From: Rhyacichthys aspro | Taxonomy: Eukaryota; Chordata; Actinopteri; Gobiiformes; Rhyacichthyidae | Assembly (NCBI GenBank): GCA_036850595.1 | Contig: CM072168.1 | Span: 18,281,982 to 18,345,981, forward strand | Length of the DNA: 64,000 nucleotides | Direction of reading: 5' to 3' | Shown here: positions 20,101-32,100 of the stretch, one piece after another | Layout: each line of letters begins with the position of its first letter | Numbering within the stretch: the first letter of the stretch is position 1 | The notes under the pieces: generated by a model | Databases searched by the model: none | The model's input: only the letters and a program-made list of their open reading frames with translations | What the model was told of the DNA's origin: nothing | Made by a program: the position numbers and the translations under genes

Positions 20101-23100
20101 CTCAAATCTGACTAAAACCTGCTCTAATTCACCTAAAACCTGTTCAAATGCAACAAGAACAGTTCAAGTCTATGTCAAACTTGTTTAAATCCATGTAAAA
20201 ACTGTTCTAATCCATCTAAATCCTGTTCTGTACCACAGGGAATGTATTGTATCGTGAGTTACTCTGAATCCCAACACTAGAGTCACAAATAAGAGTGAAA
20301 GAGTCCAGTCTTGAGTGAAAATGGATGAAGAGGAGTAAGAGGATGAGAGTTAGACATGATGTGCACACACACCTCAGCTGGTGTCAGGATTAATACGATT
20401 AACTGGAGCGGGGGGTAAACTCGGTTAGATTCGGGTTAACACAGGGTTCAGCTGTGACTTTTGAAGGTACCGAGCTAATGTTTTCTTGGTTCCTTCTGAC
20501 TCGCTCCATCTCAGGAGTGAACACCACTGGAGTCCCTTTGGCTGAACTGTCTTTATACAACACCTACAGGACAGAAGCACAGCGCCCCCACGGGACGGTC
20601 AGACACATCGCACACAAAGAAAATGATTGCAGCTGAGCTCACTGAGAGGGTCCTGTGTCGTACAAACGGGAAAACAAACAGTTCAGCGGGAGGTTTAGCT
20701 CGTCGTTGGCTGTAAAGTGGAAATTAACAGCGGCTTTAAGGGAAGAAGCTGCGGGCTGTGGGTTAGAAAAACAGGAGGGAACATCAGCGACGAAAAACAG
20801 GAGGGAGTCACACAGCTTCAGCAGCAGATGGAGGGAAATGAATTGTAAAAAAAAGAGGAGAGCGGAGAGAGCGCGCAGAGATGAAGATGGCAGGAGTCAG
20901 GAAACGTCACTCGGTGAAGGAGATGGTGATGAATAGTGTTGTAGAACGAAAAATCTCTTGGATTTGAGAGCACCACGAGTTCTCGATGTCACAAACATAG
21001 AGGACTGTGTGTTCTGAATCGAGACCAGCCAAGACCACATTTGTTCTCAACCACTGAGAACTTCTCTTAATACAATACTCCACTGTGCATTGTAGAACTC
21101 ACTCATGTCTAAAATGTACTTTTGTTTCAGCAGTGCTCTCAGAGACAAACACACAGATCCGTCTGTCTCCTCAGTCCCAGTTCTCTTCGACAACAGGGCT
21201 CTAAATGTTATCCCATGAACTTGTGGAAGCATTATTATACTGAGTTTTTGTTATTGTTACATCCCTACAATTTCAGTACATTTCATTTTTAGTAGTTATT
21301 GTGATACTTTTGTATAAGACATCCCCACTATCCCATTGATAGGACTTTTAGGAGCATCAACGAGATAGGGACAAATATGATTAAACAGATTTCTCTTACT
21401 ATGTTCTTACTTATAGGCAGAAACTCTTTGTTTTGTCTTTTGTCTTGAGGACTTACAGGAAAAAGGGTATGGACTAAAAAAGTAGAAGCTTTTCAGAGAA
21501 TGTTTGAGTTATGGAGCTGAAGTATCTGTATAATGGATAGTGGCCATGTCTTAAATAAGATCTCAAAGTTAGCTGTTTTTAGCAAGTGATGCTAACAGCA
21601 AAAGATAAATGTGCTGCAAAATAGGCCAGATTTAGACTCAAAATCTTAGGAAAATGGTCCAGAAATAAGTTGGTCTTGGTTGGTTTGGTCTTGACTACAA
21701 CACTAGAGAGGATGGTGATGATGATGAAGAGGGCAGGTGGGAGGAGGGAGCAGAGGGACGAGCTGCCGATGGTGGACATTAAAGATGGCGTTCGGTGTAA
21801 ACAGTTAGCAGCACACGTTTGTTTTTGGTTTCGATCCACTACCGAGCTGATGTGCTTCTGCGTCTCTTTGACCCGCTTCACTTCGGGGAGATCCGGGATG
21901 GCCGTGCCTTGACCCACGTTCTCCTTGTATTTGATCTACTCAACAAAAAATGTCAGTTTAAGAAAGAGGAAAAAGAAGGGAAGGAAAGAGGAAACTAAGA
22001 CAACACAGCAACATGGAGAGAGAAGCATGTAGTGAGTTAGACTTGTTGTGTTTGGGGCTAAAGGAAACAGGAGGGTCACTCTGAAGTGTACCGTGCTAAT
22101 GTTTTGTTGATTGCGTTTAACTCTCTCCATCTCTGGGGTTTCTGATATGGCAGTGCCTTGTCCCACATCTTCCCTGTATTGTTTCTTAGGACGAGACAGC
22201 ACAAAATATGATCAGAAAAAGCTAGATAAATGGGAATTAGTAGTAAATAGTAAGGTGATTGTAGGTAATATGGGAAAATTTAAACAGAAATTAACTCAGA
22301 CAACCCACTCAGGTAAAAATAATTCAAGCTTAGTCAGGATGGAGGGTAATAAGGGCTAAAAACATGAGAGTTAAGGTTTTAAGAAACGGTAGTGGTAATA
22401 ATGGGGTAAAATGTGTCAAAAGGATCACTCCAGTTCATTTCTACCAAGCTGATATTCTTCTGAGTTTCTCGGATGCGCTTCACTTCGGGCAGATCTGGGA
22501 TGGATGTGCCTTGACCCACTGAGTCCTTGTAGTGAATCTGTGCAGTGTTTCAGTGCCACAGACAGAGACAGACAGAGACAAGACCAAACAACAGTGAACA
22601 GACTGGACACAGACGTAAATAAAGGGATAGTCCAGTATTTTTGTAAAATGGGGTCAAGAGACACTTATTCCCTAATAATAGTCAGTTCAACGTACAAGGC
22701 CTCTACAACTTCAACTACTATTCGTGCAAGTGTGTGTTATATGGAAGGTATTTACATTACCTGCTTATTATTCTGTTCCTTAACAATATAACTCCACTTT
22801 TTAGGCAATTTCTCTGCAATATATACAGTGTAAATATCAGCCACAAATTTTAATGTTTTGTTTGTGGCTCCATGAGCAGCCTGTGACATTGCTCCTTCCT
22901 TCTTCTCCAAACTGGGAGTGTGCTGTCAACTATTTAATTTAGAGAAGATCACATTTACAAAATACTGGACTAGCTATGAACGTTTCACTTATGAATGATT
23001 TGGTTTTAGTTGAGCACATCAGAAAAAACAGATGGTACTAATTTAGTTTTGCTGGGTTCAGGGATTTGAGTGTGATGACAGAAGAAAAAAAGAAAATAAA

Positions 23101-26100
23101 ATAGTTTTTCAATTGGATCAAAGGAAAGGTAAATGGTGGGTGCTACTTGTCTGAAAGTATGGGTCGCTATTCTGATCGTAAGAGTGGACAAAAATGTTAA
23201 GTTATGCAAACCCTAAGATCAAAAATGTTATTGATATCACAATAATGCTATTATTAATATTCCAAAAGCTACTTCTCATTTTGTAAATTGAATTCACACA
23301 ATAATAATGTATTAACCTGGCCAGCCATCCTAATATTTTAAGTTTCCATACAAAGAGGTAGACTCTTGGGTTGACATAAAATCAGTGAAATGGAGCATTG
23401 CTTTAAGTCCGCCCCATATTTATACAAACAGCTACAACTGGTTCTTCAGGATTTCTACGAAGTGTAAAAGTACTGTGAAGGGAAGGGATTCCAGACCCAT
23501 TTCAATTTGCAAAATGTATGACTGGCCAGAGAGGGATATAGAGGATAAAGATTAAGGGCTGAGAAGAAGGTTTTGAGAGAAGGGAGCAGTAATGATGGGG
23601 TAAAAACGAGGGTAAAATGGGGGTAAAAATGTGTCAAAAGGATCACTCTAGTTCATTTCTACCAAGCTGATATTCTTCTGAGTTTCTCGGATGCGCTTCA
23701 CTTCGGGCAGATCTGGGATGGATGTGCCTTGACCCACTGAGTCCTTGTAGTGAATCTGTGCAGTGTTTCAGTGCCACAGACAGAGACAGACAGAGACAAG
23801 ACCAAACAACAGTGAACAGACTGGACACAGACTTAAATAAAGGGATAGTCCAGTATTTTTGTAAAATGGGGTCAATGAGACACTTGGGAAAAGGTAACTT
23901 ATTCCCTAATAATAGTCAGTTCAATGTACAAGGTTTCAGCAATTATTATTAGAGCAAGTGTGTGTTACATGGAAGGTATTTATTTACATTTTTTCATTTT
24001 TCATACGCCTGCTCTCTATTCTGTTCCTTGTCAATACAAATCCACTCTTTAGTCAACATATACAGTGTAAATATCCTCTATGGACACCACACTTAAGTGG
24101 ACATTAATGTTTTAAATGTTAAATCTATTTGTGGCTCCATGAGCAGCCTGTGACATTGCTCCTTCCTTCTTCTCCAAACTGGAAGTGTGCTTTCAACTAT
24201 TTAATTTAGAGAAGATCACATTTACAAAATACTGGACTAGCTATGAACGTTTCACTTATGAATGATTTGGTTTTAGTTGAGCACATCAGAGAAAACGTAG
24301 TTTTGCTGGGTTCAGGGATTTGAGTGTGATGACAGAAGAAAAAATAAAATAAAATTGTTTTTCAGTTGGATCAAATGAAAGGTAAATGGTGGGTGCTACT
24401 TGTCTGAAAGTATGGGTCACTATTCTGATCGTAAGAGTGGACAAAAATGTTAAGTTATGCAAACCCTAAGATCAAAAATGTTATTGATATCACAATAATG
24501 CTATTATTAATATTCCAAAAGCTACTTCTCATTTTGTACTAATTGAATTCATGACATACAATCAGTGAAATGGAGCATTGCTTTGAGCCCGCCCCATATT
24601 TATATAAACAGCTACAACTGGTTCTTCAGGATTTCTACGAGGTGTAAAAGTACTGTGAAGGGAAGGGATTCCAGACCCATTTCAATTTGCAAAATGAATG
24701 ACTGGCCAGAGAGGGATAGAAAGGATAAAGACTAAGGGCTGAGAAGAAGGTTTTGAGAGAAGGGAGCAGTAATGATGGGGTAAAAACAAGGGTAAAATGG
24801 GGGTAAAAATGTGTCAAAAGGATCACTCCAGTTCATTTCTACCAAGCTGATATTCTTCTGAGTTTCTCGGATGCGCTTCACTTCGGGCAGATCTGGGATG
24901 GATGTGCCTTGACCCACTGAGTCCTTGTAGTGAATCTGTGCAGTGTTTCAGTGCCACAGACAGAGACAGACAGAGACAAGACCAAACAACAGTGAACAGA
25001 CTGGACACAGACGTAAATAAAGGGATAGTCCAGTATTTTTGTAAAATGGGGTCAATGAGACACTTATTCCCTAATAATAGTCAGCTCTAATTACAAGGCT
25101 TCTACAACTTCAACTACTATTAGTGCAAGTGTGTGTTACATGGAAGGTGTTTACATTTTTCTTTTCATTTTTCATTTGCCTGCTCTCGTTTCTGTTCTTT
25201 GTTAATACAAGTCCATCATTTAGGCACTTTGTAAATATCCTCTATGGACACCACACTTAAGTGGACATTAATGTTTTAAATGTTAAGTCTGTTTCTGGCT
25301 CCATGAGCAGCCTGTGACATTGCTCCTTCCTTCTTCTCCAAACTGGGAGTGTGCTTTCAAACTATTTAATTTAGGAAAGATCACATTTACAAAAAAACTG
25401 TAAAATGTAGTGTAAAATTCCTGTGAAGAAAAGGTTTTCAAGACCCATTTCTCTCAGCAAAATGTATGACTGGCCAGAAAGGGATTGAGAGGGGAGCGGT
25501 AAGGATGGAGTCAAAATGGAGGTGAAAATGGGTCAAAAGGATCACTCTAGTTCATTTCTACCAAGCTGATATTCTTCTGAGTTTCTCGGATGCGCTTCAC
25601 TTCGGGCAGATCTGGGATGGATGTGCCTTGACCCACTGAGTCCTTGTAGTGAATCTGTGCAGTGTTTCAGTGCCACAGACAGAGACAGACAGAGACAAGA
25701 CCAAACAACAGTGAACAGACTGGACACAAACATAATCTGAACTGGTTTTACAGATTTTGGGTTTAGTCAGCTGGAAATGGGCAAAAAAAAAATATGTTTG
25801 ACCTGACTTTAAAAAGAGGATGGTACTAGTTTAGTTTAGACTGGAGCAAAACATGGAAAAAGTGATGAAAAAAGCCGTATGATTAAGTTATGTAAAGGTA
25901 AATGAAATGTCTTACGCTGAATGGCCAAAGGCATAGCTGACGAAATGACTATATTCTATCACTAAATAAATACGTAAATAAATCAATAATTAAAGAAAAT
26001 GGGCTGTCAATTAGTGCTACTGTAAGCAACTAGAGCAGCTCTATTTTGGTAATGTCACATGATCATTTATTTTAGACAACATACATATATATATAGAAGT

Positions 26101-29100
26101 ATTATATCCCACTACTTCAATAGCTATTATTGTACTAAAGCCATTTCTTAAATACAGATAAATGTGAAGCATATAATTACTAGAACACAACCGACTGTTC
26201 TTTTCTTGAGTTAAAATACTTTTGGCCAAACAGTGCAATGGTGGAAAATGTGATGTATTTCCCAGCAGAGTCTTTGTAAAATTAAATCTGGTGAATAAAA
26301 ATGATTTATTGCAGATAACTGAACAGAGAATGAGTGGGTTTATGGAGGCAGGGTCACTCTGAAGTGTACCGTGCTTATGTTCTGCTGGTTGCGTCTAACT
26401 CGCTCCATCTCTGGGGTTTCAGGTAAAGGTGTCCCTCCGCCCAAATCCTCTTTGTACTGAATCTTTATGAGCAGAAGGCAGCAGAACAGGCCAAGATTAG
26501 ACCATTTTAAAGGCTGCTAAACGAAGAGAAGAAGGCATCTGGGCATAGTTTTTCCCCTTTTTGGAATAGTGACAAAACGTTTTCTACCGAGATCCGGATG
26601 TCTTCTTCCTCCATTTTATTATAGCCTCTTAATTTTTAGACCTGACTCCAATTGTGTATTACCTTTTGAGCAAAACTAGACAACATAAAAAACATATAAA
26701 TAACAAAAAATACAATTCAACATATTCGACATAAGTAACACACTGCACTCAAGAACAAATAAAAGCACAGATGTGTTAGCGAAAATAAAAAGCTAAATGG
26801 CTCAAAGGTTATAATAATTTCTTTGTGGGGGCTGCAAGTCAGGGTCTGTTAAAGTGTGGGGAGAAAATAAAGAAGAAAAGTAACAAAATAAAATGGTATG
26901 TTATAAAAATATCAACGACACACGTTATGAAGTATATACCAAGCTGAAATTCTTTGTATTCTCTTTAACACGGAGCATTTCAGGTGTGTCCTGCACTGCA
27001 GACACTTTCCCTTTTATGTTTTTAAGGTCAGTCTGGTACTGAAGCTACAGGGAGAAAACACAGTTACAGCGGTTTATCAAGAAAAAAATGAGCTTTGTCA
27101 CAAGAAAAACAATCAGCTTCAACAACAAAGTTAAAGACATAATTGCAAACATACAAGACTGACTAAATACAGAACAAAATACAGAACAAACAGGGAATAG
27201 TTCATGACACTGAGACATACAGCAGAGCGAGACCAAATCAGTTCTGTATCAAAGAAATCCTACATTTCTGATTGTGTTACTTACGGTGCTGAAGTTCTTC
27301 TGGTTCTCACGGACTCTCTGCATCTCAGGAGTGTCCAGCACCGGGACATAGTGGGACATGGTCTTCTCAGCCTCCTCCTTGTACTTTTTCTGTTCAGACC
27401 AAACACGATAAACTTGAAATTTACTGATTACACACATAACAAGGCAAAGAAATGAAGTAAAGCTAATATAACCAGAATTGTAGTGTAGTAGTGCATCATT
27501 ATCATCATCATGTTATCAATAGTACAAATAAGTTGTTAAATAATGTAGGAATATATACATCATTAACTCGATAAATCCTTAAACCGACTGGTCCCACCAC
27601 AGACTTCAGATGATCCAAAAATAGTTTAAAACATCTGGACGTTGGATTTTGCAATTTAGAAATAATAACCCTTCCAGAGACAAGATTAAAGTGTAAAGAA
27701 TCAGTCACAGAAGATGAATAAAAATAAATGAAATATGGATTTCAACTGTGCAATAAAATAATAATCAGTCTGTCTGTTGGTGTTTGTTATATAATTGAAT
27801 AGTGCAATTGGATTGTCAGAAATACTTCACCAAAGCTATATATTTATTTACTTGGATGTAAACTGATATACTACAGAATAGGTAAGTAGAGTAGTCTAAA
27901 TCTGTACAATACATTTACAAATTATACTCAGGTAAAATCATCAAAAAAAGCAAGAATAAATTGATTTACTGGACAAATAATTGCTAAATCTAGTAATGTT
28001 TTCATTAGTGTTGACTGGGGATTGAATTTGGGACCTTCTAGCTTCTCTTCTTTAAAAGTGAGAAGGCCTAAAGATGGATTTTATGTGCATTTATAGTATT
28101 TTTTCTTAACTGGTTGATAATGTACCTGGCTGACGATGTTCTTCATCTGCTGAGCGTGGATGATATCAGGAGTGTCGATGACAGTGGTGTAGCTAGCCCT
28201 GTCCATCTCAGCTGTTTGCTTGTATTTAGTCTAAAAAAAAACAATTTTATTAGACACTAAATCAAAAGAGATGTGTTTAGTGCACCTCCTGGCATCAGAT
28301 TCAACAGGATTCAGACCTGACTGAGGATTTCGGTGGCGTTCCTGGCTCTCATGAAGTCTGGAGTGTCTGTCGCCAAAGCCAACATCCCTTTGCCCTTGAT
28401 CTCCTGCTCCAGTGCTTTCTTGTACTCTCTCTGTAAACACGGCAGGTCGCAAGGTTTTATAAAAGCAGAAATAATAAACGAGACGACACATTACTAGTGA
28501 CCTAACGAGGAGGGCTGCAAAACACCTGGGAAAGGGTGGAATTAGATGTTAGCAGAAAATATGGTTATTGTAAAGGTGGAGATGTGAGGAGACTGTGTGG
28601 TATTTACCAAAATACAGATAAAGTATGTTGTAATTACAGTACAATCAGTGTGCAAAAATAAAATGTCCATGAAGGTTTATTTATCTAGGACATTTATCTT
28701 TCGGTGAATTTTAACAATCTAACAAAAATAACTACTGATGTTCTTTTAAACCATCCAACATCATCAGCCCTAGCGCAAAGACATGTTGAAGCTCTATCTA
28801 ATTAGCATCGCATTGGCAACAAACACAGCAACTACTAGACACATCAAAAAGGGTTGCGAGGTCATCATTAGGATTGCCAGCTCAGTCAATTATTGAGAAG
28901 ATGACTTTGAAAGACTCCTAAAGGCTGCACGGTCCTCAGCAGCTGTTTAATTCACTCATTCAAAGATCCTGATGTTGGGGAGAGTGGTGAACTTACCCAA
29001 ATGTGAAAAGATGGAAGCCTTGGTATTACAGTTATGTCCAGATACCAACCTAGAGACTAATTTAGCAAATATAATAATGCACCGGGCAACTCCATACCCA

Positions 29101-32100
29101 CTAATGCCATTTTCTATCTTTAATGCACCTTATTAATCAACATATCCTGTTATATCATATGCTCTATACATCTATTATTTCTAGCTTTATGTTATTATAT
29201 TGTAAACATTCCTATTCTTTTTATTCCATTTTTTTTTATAACAATAATGTTTTTGTGTTCAGTCAAGCTACTGTGACCCTCGTGGATCAATGAAGATGAT
29301 CTGTTTCTTGTTTATTTTGTTCTGTAGCTTCAGATTAAACCGCAATAGCAGTAGAAATGTAAATATTAAAATAGGGAGTCATATGTAATAACAACAAAGC
29401 ATTTGAGGAAGAATAAGAATTGACTAAAATAATAAGAGAAAGACATTTGAAAATAGTACATTATAAAAAAAAAAAAGTGTAAAGTAAAAGGAGAGTGAAG
29501 CGGTTATATTAGTGATGTCATCAAGCAGGGACAGACAGAGTCAAACCGAGCAGATGCGTTTAAGTTTAATGATGGAGGAGCTGGTTAGAGTAATGTTTGT
29601 GGAGAGGGTGCACCAGCGCGGGGATGGACACGGGCCACTCTGATGGAAGCGCAGCAGCATCTTCCATCTGCTCGGAGTCAGTCGTACCTCACACAGGATC
29701 TGAGTGGCATTCCTTGCTCTCAAAAGCTCCGGAGTTTCCTCAAACACAGTTAGCCCTTTACCCTTCACTCCCTCCTCTAGATCCTTCCTGTACTCTTTCT
29801 ACAGGAAGCAAACAGAACAGAGACACTGCGGAGAACGGCACGCAACAGGCAGGACGGGCCCAGGCACAGACAGACAGTACAGTTTCAGAGCTCAAAGTCA
29901 ACATTAGGACTTCAGAAAGACACATTTGTAAACAGTGTGCAGGAGTCATTGACTTTGGCAAATGTCCTGGTGAAAGACAAAGTGAATCACATCCCATCGG
30001 AAACAACAGGACAATTCAAACAGGCATATCAACTGGAAAATGAGATGTCACATTCAAGATCAGATGCAGCATGCGGCCAAAAGTGGTTAGTATCAGATGA
30101 AGGCTGAGAACAGTACATGATTAAACTTAACAAGTCATTATTGGAGTTGAATGACTGATTTAATTTGATTTTAGAGCGAGAATGTAAGCCCTAATGAGGC
30201 AAAAATGGATAATGAGGCATAACATATGATTTTTTGTCATAATGAATCAATGATATTTGTTATAATTATGATATATGTCCTAACAGTGCTAAAAAGAGAA
30301 AGGAGTGAAGTGGGAATTCTACCTAATGAGTATGAGTCTACAATTTACTGGTTGAGAATGAAGAGGTTGCGCTTCTTCAGTAAATTCTTAATTGAGTGTT
30401 TAACTCAAAAATTGCAGAAGGGTAACAAACCTGAGTTCACAAAAAATCTGTTTGTTTATCAGAATTAACTAGACACATCGCTCCACCAACTAAAAATGGT
30501 TATCAATCTGTCCTTTCCTGAGCTAAAAAGACTGTCAAATCCAAGTATTTCTGTCCCATTTTTTGTGAACTCAGATGTGCTACCCTTGTACAATCTTTGA
30601 TACAAACAAGTACTGGTATTGATCTCTGAACAGCTCCAAATTGGATTCTTATTATTGTTTAGCACTGAGTCTATCCAATTTATTGCTCAACATTAGTCAC
30701 TTGTTGCTTTATTTTGAGAAATCACTTCCTGAGAATTCACTCAAGCCACTTAGTATTTACTATTATTTATATAAGCTCTGTTATCAATATTATAGAAAGG
30801 CATTAAAAAGTAGCAAGGACTGGGTTTATCTCCGGTCTCAAAATCTTTTGTGGCCTGGTTTAGTGGCCGTTGTACTACTTCGTGAACAAAAGAAGCTTGT
30901 ATTTCATCAAAAGTCACACAAAAGAATGAATGAAAGGGTAGAATATTTAATAAATTTAAAGTGGTGGAGTGAGACATGCAAATGAACTGCACTAAACTGT
31001 GGTTGTGACTGAAGTTGAAAAGGAAGGAAACACTGGTGGGACTGAAACAAAGGAGGGTGGCTCAAAGAGATTGTGAAGTCTTAGTATGATTATAAAGAAT
31101 GGGAGAGATAAAAAGGTGGAAATAGTGCATCTTTTAGTTACCTCACTGGCTATTTTGGTGGCGTGTCTGACATGTAACATGGCAGGGGTGACCTCCAGCC
31201 CCGAGAGGTTCTTGCCCCTCATGGACTCCTCATAGTCCTTCCTATAGTCTTTCTATCGGCCGCAGACACAGGACAGACAGGGGACAGACAGAGCTCAGAG
31301 AACATCATGCAGCAGCAGCAGCAGCAGCAGCAGTGAAGGATCACACACAGTTCCCACAATGCAACAGTTCGCACCTCCCTGCTAATGCTGACACCTGCTC
31401 TATTTCTGTCTGTGTCGCAGCAGGAGGTGAGTCCAGTCAGAGATGAATGGAGTCTGGAGAGAGGACTGTACGAACTGAAGGATGAAGCTTCACGGTGAAT
31501 TATTTAAAGGCTTATATACGCAATTACTGATTAAAATACTGTAAGTGTGTGAAATAAACTAGGACTGGGTAAAATATAGCTAGTCTGCTGTTTGTGCTTG
31601 TTCAATGAGGCAAAAATTCAGACTTAGCTTGACAAAAAATGAGAAATAAGAGCATTAAATCACACAGCGATGCCAGTAAATGTACACATTTGGCACAACT
31701 CAGCTTCACTAAATTAAAGTTAAGTTAAAAATAGGATATATATAGTAATAGCCTGTAATCACCTCGTGTTTTATTTGACTCTGCTTTACTTATTTTATTC
31801 CAGTTTCTTTTTATTCTTTAATTAGCACAGCTTTAATTAAATGTTGTTGCCATTTTAATTCTGAGATGTCACTCTGAACTTGTCGCTTTTAACTGACTAT
31901 AAAGCACTTTGATACAACCATTTTGTTATTCTAAATGCTCAATACAATGTGCTTTCCTGATGAAATGTCTAAGTTAGGACGACTGTCATATTCTGTAACG
32001 CAACAAAGGCTGAACTAAATGCTAAATTACATTTTCTCATCCTATCTCAGTATATTTTTTAGACAGTGCCAGTAAGACTTTTAGGCCTTTCATCATTTAC

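Larger units (their letters stand above)
22400..25735 (-). repeat. neb: Tandem array of four Z-disc exon units
   Basis: Units centred on J1-J4 repeat at offsets of 1218, 1180 and 719 bp. Shared parts are the sequence GTGTCAAAAGGATCACTC before each donor side, the exon, the CAGACAGAGACAGACAGAGA tract after it and, for J1-J3, a miniature transposon and several hundred bases of intron. Confidence 0.93.

Noticed and set aside
19990..20160. CRISPR-like repeat array
   Set aside because: The 21-bp units are directly adjacent without unique spacers, and the context is a vertebrate intron.
20003..20188. Open frame with repeated TCSNLTK peptide
   Set aside because: It is the 21-bp minisatellite read in frame; the unit length is a multiple of three, so an open frame arises by chance. 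No splice or conservation support.
28740..29300. Possible retroelement remnant in a neb intron
   Set aside because: The composition and the tail-like GTGGATCAATGAAG are suggestive, but I could not identify reverse-transcriptase motifs, a promoter or target duplications by eye.
29597..30043. Open frame of 148 codons on the + strand overlapping neb exon P
   Set aside because: It is antisense to a genuine nebulin exon, and its remainder is low-complexity, CAGACAG-rich intron.
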